In this document: piece after piece, positions 7,188-12,900 of the stretch
Numbering within the stretch: position 1 is the first letter of the stretch
Layout: every line of letters begins with the position of its first letter
Source of the DNA: Ferrimicrobium sp.
GTDB lineage: Bacteria > Actinomycetota > Acidimicrobiia > Acidimicrobiales > Acidimicrobiaceae
Assembly: GCA_027365375.1 (NCBI GenBank)
Contig: DAHXNM010000237.1
Coordinates: 1-12,900, forward strand
Length of the DNA: 12,900 bases
Direction: 5' to 3'
The notes under the pieces: model-generated
Databases searched by the model: none
Told to the model about the DNA's origin: nothing
The model's input: only the letters and a program-made list of their open reading frames with translations
Position numbers and translations under genes: made by a program

Positions 7188-7606
7188 ATCGCTCGTTCTG
7201 CTACCGTGGACAGACGGTCTGACGTGAAAGAATATAGTCCTAGATTGCCACTTCAGGGATGAGTTGCCCGCGCTCGGCCTAACTCTTGGCATCGATAATC
7301 GATCGGAGCAAAGTCTGGGCGGACCAGCCAATCTGACCTGGTTCCCAGCGTAGAGCTATGTACGCGTCGATAGGATACATATAGCCATAAATTCGACACA
7401 AGATGAGGAGAGGCCGCTCGACAAAGAGGGGGAGGTCTATGTCAACGGCTCATCTCCTCAAAGAGGACATCGACCTACCGAGGCTAACCTTGAGCAAGTT
7501 GTGTCAGCCAATCTTCCACCAAGAACTCTAGCTACTTTGAGTCACGATAGGCGTCGGGCAGGTTCGACGAGAACGGTCGACAGTCATCAGATACAGCAGA
7601 CCAACG
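7188..7606. other. 419-base gap with no convincing gene
   Basis: The gap lies between the ends of the RmlC-family gene (+) and the MaoC-like gene (-). No open frame here looks like a known protein. A small hairpin, ACCGT-6-ACGGT (7203-7218), follows the RmlC-family stop and lacks a T-run. Near 7371-7393 the sequence turns AT-rich (TAGGAT, TACATATAGCC). A purine-rich GGGGGAGG (7428-7435) then precedes an ATG at 7439 that opens a 30-codon frame ending at 7531. GAGGAGA (7405-7411) and TCTCCTC (7453-7459) could pair across that start. An RNA or small-peptide gene is possible, but nothing proves it. Confidence 0.5.
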
Positions 7607-8107
7607 CTAGATCGAATACGGAAACTCTCTCTGTGGCAATGCGTCCTTGCGCCAGACCATGACCTTCCGGCGAAAGTAAACGACTTCATCGCCATCCTGG
7701 TTGTATCCAAAGGTCTCAACCGTCACGATACCGCGATCGGGCTTTGACTTCGACGGCTCGACTGCAAGTACACGTGAGACCGCATAGACAGTGTCGCCAT
7801 GAAACGTAGGTCTCTTATGGATTAACGATTCAACCTCAAGGTTCGCGATTGCCGAGCCGGACACGTCGGCAACACTCATACCCAGCACGAGAGAGTAGAC
7901 AAGGTTGCCAACCACCACGTTCTTTCCATGCACCGTTGAATGCTGGGCAAAGTAGGCATCGGTGTGTAGAGGGTGATGGTTCATGGTTATCATACAAAAC
8001 AGATGATCATCGGCCTCGGTGATCGTCTTCCCAGGCCAATGGCGATAGACATCACCAACGACGAAATCTTCGAACGCTCGGCCAAACGGTCGATCACTCT
8101 TACTCAC
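7607..8107 (-). CDS. MaoC-like hotdog-fold dehydratase
   Basis: MaoC/(R)-hydratase proteins hydrate or dehydrate acyl-CoA thioesters using a hotdog fold. The 166-residue single-domain product begins FGRAFEDFVVGDVYRHWPGKTITEADDHLFC and carries MNHHPLHTDAYFA, the equivalent of the hydratase 'NP.H.D' segment. Asp33 or Asp34 together with Asn43-His48 mark the likely active site. GNLVYSLVLGM, SLIHKRPTFHGDTVYAVSRV and TVETFGYNQDGDEVVYFRRKVMV complete the fold. The substrate cannot be read from the sequence; relatives serve branched or C4-C5 dicarboxylic acyl-CoA metabolism, and others serve fatty-acid pathways. The start is GTG 8107, six bases after the stop of the DUF6941-like gene. AGAGGA within the end of that gene serves as ribosome-binding site at a slightly long distance. 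The two genes are surely co-transcribed. Confidence 0.85.
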   Translation of the reverse strand: MSKSDRPFGRAFEDFVVGDVYRHWPGKTITEADDHLFCMITMNHHPLHTDAYFAQHSTVHGKNVVVGNLVYSLVLGMSVADVSGSAIANLEVESLIHKRPTFHGDTVYAVSRVLAVEPSKSKPDRGIVTVETFGYNQDGDEVVYFRRKVMVWRKDALPQREFPYSI

Positions 8108-8113
8108 GCCGAA

Positions 8114-8596
8114 CTAGTCCTCTGTTACGGGACGCGGAGCCTCGCTTGGCTCTCCACCTTCTACAGCCTCTCCTTGAGGAAACGCCATCGTCGAGAACGC
8201 GGCGTTCCAGTCGGGCTGCGACTCTCCATCGATCGTCAATACCCACCGATACCTGCCACCTGGAGGAAGCGGCAGCGGACCAAGGTTGATAGCTAGGTTG
8301 ACAGGAATATCACTCCCCAACGGGACCCCTTCGGGGGTGCCGATTTGGAAATCGCCTCGAACCTCTACCGGCTGAGGACCCTCAGGAGTCTCCACCATCA
8401 CGGAACCACCATCGTTGTCCTGGAGGAAGAGCTCCCAATGGTGGGCTTCAGGCGCCTCGGACCAGCCGACGTCTACCTTCATAGCTATAGCCATTGGTGA
8501 CATACCAGGGCCAGTCACTGACCATCCTCCACCGAGGAGAAAGAGCTTACCTTCACTGACCTGCGCAGAGTCGCAGAGAATTAATGTTGCATTCAC
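8114..8596 (-). CDS. DUF6941-like protein of unknown function
   Basis: The 160-residue product is soluble, with no signal peptide or TM helix. The N terminus, VNATLILCDSAQVSEGKLFL followed by LGGGWSVTGPG, closely resembles the actinobacterial DUF6941 family as I remember it. A beta-rich body follows (DVGWSEAPEAHHWELFLQD, VEVRGDFQIGTPEGVP, NLGPLPLPPGGRYRWVLTIDGES) and ends in an acidic, Pro-rich tail. No catalytic motif is visible and no function is known to me; the strand pattern suggests a binding or beta-sandwich domain. I chose the GTG at 8594-8596 because homology begins there and a -10 hexamer ends 8 bases upstream. The frame runs 40 codons further back, but that part overlaps the divergent methyltransferase and is not family-like. 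First gene of a two-gene unit with the MaoC-like gene. Confidence 0.78.
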   Translation of the reverse strand: MNATLILCDSAQVSEGKLFLLGGGWSVTGPGMSPMAIAMKVDVGWSEAPEAHHWELFLQDNDGGSVMVETPEGPQPVEVRGDFQIGTPEGVPLGSDIPVNLAINLGPLPLPPGGRYRWVLTIDGESQPDWNAAFSTMAFPQGEAVEGGEPSEAPRPVTED

Positions 8597-8604
8597 GACC
8601 CATA

Positions 8605-8614
8605 ACGCTAGCGT
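8605..8614. promoter_or_regulatory. Palindromic bidirectional -10 shared by two divergent genes
   Basis: The perfect 10-base palindrome ACGCTAGCGT contains TAGCGT on both strands: 8609-8614 on + and 8610-8605 on -. On + it ends 6 bases before the methyltransferase ATG (8621). On - it ends 8 bases before the DUF6941 GTG (8596). Both starts lack a Shine-Dalgarno, so both look leaderless. On + a weak -35, TTGCAT (8587-8592), lies 16 bases upstream; on - the -35 region is poor. The palindrome could instead be an operator. Confidence 0.45.
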
Positions 8615-8620
8615 AGAAAT

Positions 8621-9310
8621 ATGGAAGATCGCCACCTTATTCCGACGAAATCTACTTCCGTAGGCCCAAATCTGCACACAGAAGTGGTTGACCCCTACTA
8701 TCGGGCTACGTCTCAACTAACGTCGCTGCTCGCAAGTTTCGAAGCTAACACCGCGGCCGACGTTGGTTGCGGCTACGCCGGCATCACCGAGGACATCGCA
8801 ATCGCACTACCCCCAAAGGCGACCCTCTATGCCGTCGATACCGACCCGGAAGTCTTTCCAGCGTCGTACAAACCAGCATCATGCCAGGTAATCGAACTCG
8901 TACAGGACGTCTACCAACTCGAGTTACCAACCCAAGTTGACGCCATAATTAGTCGCTTTCTTCTCCTCGACCTCGCCGATCCTCTAGCTGCCGTGACGGC
9001 GATGCGACGCTGGATACGGCCGGGTGGACGCCTTCTTCTCCTTGAACCGATCACAACGACTGGCAGAATCGGCACTAGAGCCATCGCGAGTGCGAGCGAC
9101 GAAATCGTCGACCAAGACATCGGCCTCCGGCTATATGACCTTCTGGCTGCGCTCGGTGCGGAGGAGATTACGATCGACGCCTTTACGCCTGTAGGGCTTG
9201 GAGCATCGCTCGCCGGGCGCTACCTTGGAGCCATGACTGGCGTCGACCCTGCACCCAGCACCTTTATTTCGCTCCCAACGCTCGTACTCGCATGTGGTCA
9301 CATCCAGTAG
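8621..9310 (+). CDS. Class I SAM-dependent methyltransferase
   Basis: The 229-residue protein has the Rossmann methyltransferase core. Motif I is DVGCGYAGI (47-55), the acidic SAM-ribose loop is VDTDP (Asp73), a motif IV-like region is DAIISRFLLLDLADP (about 107-121), and the post-core motif is RPGGRLLLLEPI (133-144). The first 45 residues, including the HTEVVDPYYRATSQLTSLL region, form a helical cap typical of small-molecule methyltransferases. The C-terminal part after about 170 probably shapes the substrate pocket. The acceptor cannot be predicted; UbiE-like or natural-product enzymes are the nearest general comparison. ATG 8621 follows a -10 hexamer by 6 bases and has no Shine-Dalgarno, as for a leaderless mRNA. 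It diverges from the DUF6941-MaoC pair and converges with the CPBP protease gene 63 bases downstream. Confidence 0.87.
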   Translation: MEDRHLIPTKSTSVGPNLHTEVVDPYYRATSQLTSLLASFEANTAADVGCGYAGITEDIAIALPPKATLYAVDTDPEVFPASYKPASCQVIELVQDVYQLELPTQVDAIISRFLLLDLADPLAAVTAMRRWIRPGGRLLLLEPITTTGRIGTRAIASASDEIVDQDIGLRLYDLLAALGAEEITIDAFTPVGLGASLAGRYLGAMTGVDPAPSTFISLPTLVLACGHIQ

Positions 9311-9373
9311 TGGACAACCTTCGCCGGCAGCCCATCGAAGACAGATAGTGGTAACACTCGCCCGATCCAACCG

Positions 9374-10123
9374 CTAGTGAATGTGCACCAAGGCGACGAG
9401 GGCGACGAGGTTGAAGGTGGCGTGTGCAACTATGGAGGTGCCTAATCGTCTGGTCCACCACATCAAGCCCGCGAGGACACAGCCGACCGCCAGCAGGCCG
9501 AGGAACTGAAGCGGCTCAAAGTGCGCGAGTGCGAAAAGCAACGCACTTCCTAGGATCGACAACACCGCGCGGACTACTGGCGTTGCCTTCCCCAGACGAT
9601 CTCGCAACACCGAGAGCGTCAGACCACGAAAGAAGATCTCCTCACAGACCGGCGCCCCTATAACAAGTACAAAGGCAACCACCGCGAGTCCTCCACCATG
9701 GCCAATCCCAACGAACGATTGTGCCGGCTTCGAAAGCGACTTCGATAGCGAAGGATTGATGGCCTCAAAGGGAAGATAAAGCACCGGTACTATCACAAGT
9801 TGACTGACCACGCCCGCAACTATTCCAACCGGTACGTCGATGAGCGGTCGAAAATGCCACCCAATCAACTCGAAGAAGGATCGATGCCAGTAGCTACGTG
9901 CTGCGAAGAATGCACCACCGACAAAAAAGATCCATAACCCTATCTCGTCCATTACGAGCAAGAATGGAGTCAGGCGAGACAGAGTGGTGGGCCCGGAGAA
10001 GTGCGAAACAGAGATCCCGATGGACAGAAAGATAGTGCTCGACACCAACGCCAGACCGAGCACCACCGGAGGAAACCACAGTGGCGCAGGCCGACCATCA
10101 ACCGGCTTCAAGTGTCGCTCCAT
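9374..10123 (-). CDS. CPBP (CAAX/Abi) family intramembrane glutamic protease
   Basis: CPBP proteins are multi-spanning membrane proteases related to eukaryotic Rce1; bacterial members are linked to bacteriocin self-immunity, membrane protein processing or unknown jobs. This 249-residue protein has about six to eight hydrophobic segments. It carries the three family motifs in order: EEIFFRG (Glu161, Glu162, Arg166), FALAHF (His201) and HATFN (His234, Asn238). All catalytic-type residues are present, so it should be active. ATG 10123 is preferred because AGAGGAG lies 9 bases upstream; GTG 10129, two codons earlier, is only 3 bases from it. The substrate is unknown. It diverges from ftsH across about 135 bases, so two membrane proteases of different type sit back to back. 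Confidence 0.9.
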   Translation of the reverse strand: MERHLKPVDGRPAPLWFPPVVLGLALVSSTIFLSIGISVSHFSGPTTLSRLTPFLLVMDEIGLWIFFVGGAFFAARSYWHRSFFELIGWHFRPLIDVPVGIVAGVVSQLVIVPVLYLPFEAINPSLSKSLSKPAQSFVGIGHGGGLAVVAFVLVIGAPVCEEIFFRGLTLSVLRDRLGKATPVVRAVLSILGSALLFALAHFEPLQFLGLLAVGCVLAGLMWWTRRLGTSIVAHATFNLVALVALVHIH

Positions 10124-10245
10124 CCACACGCACTCCTCTGAGGTCTCGGGCCAAACAGGCTAACGGATCCAAAACCTAAGGAACCGCAATTGAATCGAAG
10201 TAAGGTAGTTGTCCGCCTAGGTTTCTCTATCGGCACCAAACCGCC

Positions 10246-10251
10246 TAGCAT
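10246..10251 (+). promoter_or_regulatory. Predicted -10 of ftsH, leaderless configuration
   Basis: TAGCAT ends 7 bases before the ATG at 10259. It overlaps the second copy of an 8-base direct repeat, CCGCCTAG (10213-10220 and 10241-10248, 28 bases apart), which could bind a regulator. I see no good -35. Confidence 0.35.
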
Positions 10252-10258
10252 AGTAGCA

Positions 10259-12229
10259 ATGAGCCGCACTCCTCAAAATATGCGACCCGGTAACAACGGT
10301 CAACCCCAAGGCAAAGATAGTCGTGGTCGAATTACCTTTGGCCTACTGCTAGGCCTAGTCGTCGTCGTTCTTCTTGTCTCACTCCTAAACCATGGCCCAG
10401 CCGCAAAGACACTTACCTACAGTCAGTTTCTCTCAGATGTGAGCGCCCATCACATCAAGACGGCGGTAATTGACAACTCCTCCGGTCAGATCACCGGCAC
10501 GCTCAGCAACGGCAAGAACTATAGTCTCTACGGACCGGATCCCGCCTTTCAAAGCGAGGTTACAGCCCTCAAAAAGGCTGGGGTCAGCTACAACTTCCAG
10601 ACCTCGAGCCCTAGCATTATTGGCACGATAATCGAGTATGCCATCCTCATTGGTGGCTTCGCTCTCGTCTGGATCTTCATCAGCCGTCGGACACAGGGTT
10701 CGATGTCGGGGATCATGTCGATAGGACGATCGAAAGCGCGCGTCTACTCCCCCGAACGTCCACGCACCACTTTTGACGACATCGCGGGCTACCAAGGAGT
10801 CAAGAGTGAGGTCAAAGAGATCGTGGAGTTCCTCAGCGACCCGACTCGCTTCACCGACCTTGGCGCTCGGATTCCAAAGGGAATCCTGTTGGTTGGTCCT
10901 CCTGGGACCGGTAAGACGTTGCTCGCTAGAGCAGTAGCTGGGGAGGCAGGAGTTCCCTTCATGTCCGTGAGTGGTTCGGACTTCATGGAGATGTTCGTAG
11001 GCGTTGGCGCAAGTCGTGTACGAGATCTATTCCAAACCGCACGCAAGCAGGCACCCTCGATAATCTTCATCGATGAGATCGACTCCATTGGCCGCAAGCG
11101 TGGCACTGGGTTGGGTGGGGGCCACGACGAGCGTGAGCAGACGCTGAACCAGATGCTCTCGGAGATGGATGGTTTCGATCCAGCTGAAGGCATAGTTGTA
11201 ATGGCTGCTACCAACCGTCCCGACATTCTGGATCCCGCACTACTCCGGCCTGGTCGTTTCGACCGTCAGGTCGTCGTTCCACTCCCAGATCTCGACGAGC
11301 GAACCGCAATTCTTGAGGTACATACACGATCGAAAAAGCTCGCCTCTGACGTTGATCTCACCGTTGTTGCTCGCGGCACACCTGGCATGAGTGGCGCCGA
11401 CCTCGCAAATCTAGTCAACGAAGCCGCACTCAGCGCAGTGCGTCGCAGCTCATCCGAGATCGACATGGAGGACTTCGAGTACTCGCGTGACCGCGTACTC
11501 ATGGGGCAACGCAGAGAGTCGACAATCCTCTCTGACGAGGAGAAGGAGCGAGTCGCCTTCCACGAAGGTGGCCATGCAGTGCTTGCCTATGTACTTCAGT
11601 ACTCAGATCCCGTCCACAAAGTCACAATTCTCCCCACAGGAATGGCCCTAGGAGTCACTCAGCAACTCCCGCTTGAGGAACGTCATCTCTATCCGAAGGA
11701 GTACATCGAGGACTCGTTAGTAGTTCGAATGGGTGGACGAGTAGCCGAACTCCTCGTTTACGGCGATCTATCCACCGGCGCAAGCAACGACCTCCAGGGG
11801 AACACCGAACTCGCCCGGCGGATGGTACGCGAGTGGGGCATGAGTGAACGCATCGGACCGATGGCATGGGGCTCCCAAAATGTTGTATTCCTCGGCGAAG
11901 ACCTGCTCCACTCATCTGACTACTCCGATCGAACCGCGCGCCTTGTGGATGAAGAGGTGGAGAGAATCCTCCGCGAACAGGAAGAGCGAGCCTCCAAAAT
12001 TCTGAAGACACACCTGCCAGGCCTCGTGAACGTCGCCAACGCACTACTTGAACGTGAGACGATATCAGGGGCAGACGTTGCCGAACTCGTCGACAAGGCA
12101 TTTGGGAAGGCAGTCCACCCAGAGGGGAAGAAGAACGCATCGATCGCGAAACTTGAAGACTTCCGTCCAACGGCGGGACTTCCAGTTGCCGGCAGCGCGA
12201 ACCACTCCACTACCACCCCGACCGATTAG
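10259..12229 (+). CDS. ftsH: FtsH, ATP-dependent zinc metalloprotease
   Basis: FtsH is the hexameric, membrane-anchored AAA+ protease that extracts and degrades membrane and regulatory proteins. The 656-residue product has TM1 (about 25-43), an extracytoplasmic loop, TM2 (about 120-142), then the AAA+ domain. That domain shows Walker A GPPGTGKT (213-220), the pore loop MFVG (245-248), Walker B IIFIDEID (268-275) and the second region of homology from ATNRPDILDPALL to GRFDRQ (317-337). The zinc site is HEGGH (435-439) with a third ligand, Asp511, in STGASNDLQ. The tail ends in a disordered Ser/Thr/Pro stretch. ATG 10259 has a -10 seven bases upstream. A TTG at 10190 with TAAGGA seven bases upstream would give a 679-residue form, so the start is uncertain. 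A GTG-initiated gene follows 14 bases after the stop. Confidence 0.96.
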   Translation: MSRTPQNMRPGNNGQPQGKDSRGRITFGLLLGLVVVVLLVSLLNHGPAAKTLTYSQFLSDVSAHHIKTAVIDNSSGQITGTLSNGKNYSLYGPDPAFQSEVTALKKAGVSYNFQTSSPSIIGTIIEYAILIGGFALVWIFISRRTQGSMSGIMSIGRSKARVYSPERPRTTFDDIAGYQGVKSEVKEIVEFLSDPTRFTDLGARIPKGILLVGPPGTGKTLLARAVAGEAGVPFMSVSGSDFMEMFVGVGASRVRDLFQTARKQAPSIIFIDEIDSIGRKRGTGLGGGHDEREQTLNQMLSEMDGFDPAEGIVVMAATNRPDILDPALLRPGRFDRQVVVPLPDLDERTAILEVHTRSKKLASDVDLTVVARGTPGMSGADLANLVNEAALSAVRRSSSEIDMEDFEYSRDRVLMGQRRESTILSDEEKERVAFHEGGHAVLAYVLQYSDPVHKVTILPTGMALGVTQQLPLEERHLYPKEYIEDSLVVRMGGRVAELLVYGDLSTGASNDLQGNTELARRMVREWGMSERIGPMAWGSQNVVFLGEDLLHSSDYSDRTARLVDEEVERILREQEERASKILKTHLPGLVNVANALLERETISGADVAELVDKAFGKAVHPEGKKNASIAKLEDFRPTAGLPVAGSANHSTTTPTD

Positions 12230-12243
12230 GTGAATACGAATAG

Positions 12244-12900
12244 GTGACCAAGCGACTCATCCTTGTTGCGGATAGTCTCGGCACTACCGAGGCGACGACA
12301 GCAGGAGGGTTTTTAGCTCTCCGTAGCGGCTTCGCGACTGCTGGAAGACTCGTAGTTGTTGGAGCCTGGGCCCGTGAAGTCGTGCGCCGTTACCGCGGCG
12401 AAGACCTGGGCGTTGAGCTTGTTCTCACATCGCCACACCCAATACTTGGCTATCGACCACTCACCCATGCACCGACGCTCATGGGCGGTGAAGGAACCTT
12501 TCCTACCACCCCTGATGATCTGCTCGAACATGCCGATGCCGGTGAGGTCTATCGTGAACTACGCGCTCAACTAGAGCGCGCCATCTTCTGGGGGATCAGC
12601 GTCTCACATTTAGCCATACTCCATGATGTAGTATGGCCTCGGGCAGATCTAGCCGATGTTGTATTCGACCTAGCCGATGAGTTCCGAGTCGCGCTGCGGC
12701 TGACACCTAAATACAGCGAGGAAAATCTCGGCTACCACGCATATGCCTTGGCTTGCAACCGCGGAATTCCAACGATCGATGACGCCCTAACGGCGACGCC
12801 GACTGAGCTCTCCTCCACAGATACACTTCTGCAGTGCATATCCAAAAAGATGGCCACCGAACTCGATGGAGTTATCGAGTTAGCGCTCAGCTTTGCTGCC
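12244..12900 (+). CDS. ChbG/YdjC-like deacetylase homologue with substituted metal-binding residues (3' end outside window)
   Basis: The first 219 residues align without large gaps to the ChbG/HpnK (YdjC) fold, whose active members remove N-acetyl groups from sugars using a metal held by Asp and two His. Recognisable blocks are LILVADSLGTTEA (usually ADDFG), LGVELVLTSPH (usually GVHLTLTS), GYRPLTHAPTLMGGEGTFPTTPDDLLEHADAGEVYRELRAQLERA, and GISVSHLAILHDVV (usually THLDSHMG). By this alignment the second Asp is Ser11, the first His is Glu58 and the second His is Leu126, so all three metal-ligand positions are changed. A pseudoenzyme or a new activity is the inference. The start is GTG 12244, 14 bases after ftsH, with AGGTG at 12228-12232 as ribosome-binding site at a long distance; probably co-transcribed with ftsH. 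Confidence 0.7.
   Translation, partial: MTKRLILVADSLGTTEATTAGGFLALRSGFATAGRLVVVGAWAREVVRRYRGEDLGVELVLTSPHPILGYRPLTHAPTLMGGEGTFPTTPDDLLEHADAGEVYRELRAQLERAIFWGISVSHLAILHDVVWPRADLADVVFDLADEFRVALRLTPKYSEENLGYHAYALACNRGIPTIDDALTATPTELSSTDTLLQCISKKMATELDGVIELALSFAA

Noticed and set aside
8597..8716. N-terminal extension of the DUF6941-like frame
   Set aside because: Family similarity starts at GTG 8596, and the extension lies inside the methyltransferase coding region.
10161..10183. Half-site resembling an IdeR/DtxR iron box (TTAGGTT on the minus strand) upstream of ftsH
   Set aside because: Only one half-site fits; the second half is missing.
1..12900. tRNA genes, CRISPR arrays, insertion sequences and phage genes
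   Set aside because: No cloverleaf with a T-loop, no regularly spaced repeats, and no transposase or integrase motifs were seen in any frame.

Overview
The window reads as ordinary chromosomal DNA of a medium-GC actinobacterium. The SufB, oligopeptidase B, FtsH and DUF6941-type proteins all have an actinobacterial flavour. An acidophilic Acidimicrobiia lineage is my best guess, but that rests on remembered family resemblance and not on a marker gene. There are no rRNA or tRNA genes, no CRISPR array, no insertion sequence and no phage genes that I can support.

Layout, left to right. (1) 1-167: window edge, with a possible C-terminal gene fragment on + and a GC-rich hairpin after sufB. (2) sufB (-, Fe-S cluster scaffold) and an oligopeptidase B gene (+) diverge from a short region holding a perfect 11-4-11 inverted repeat that covers the predicted sufB -10. 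(3) A 286-base convergent gap. (4) A two-TM protein with a low-complexity linker and a RodZ-C-terminal-like (DUF4115-like) extracytoplasmic domain (-), divergent from a PilT-type ATPase (+). (5) A dTDP-4-dehydrorhamnose 3,5-epimerase family protein (+). (6) A 419-base gap with no convincing gene. (7) A two-gene minus-strand unit, DUF6941-like then MaoC-like dehydratase, divergent from a class I methyltransferase (+). The divergent starts share a 10-bp palindrome that supplies a -10 hexamer to each strand. (8) A CPBP/Abi membrane protease (-) divergent from ftsH (+). (9) A ChbG/YdjC-like deacetylase homologue 14 bases after ftsH, cut by the window end, in which the usual metal ligands appear to be replaced.

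The genes are mostly housekeeping units that need not act together: Fe-S assembly, peptide turnover, membrane proteolysis (FtsH and CPBP), a twitching or retraction motor, and cell-envelope sugar chemistry. The signals most worth following are regulatory: the operator-like dyad at sufB, the symmetric bidirectional -10, and a recurring arrangement in which a -10 hexamer ends 6-8 bases before the start codon, as expected for leaderless mRNAs. I see no clearly new multi-gene system. The degenerate YdjC homologue and the DUF4115-type membrane protein are the most unusual proteins.
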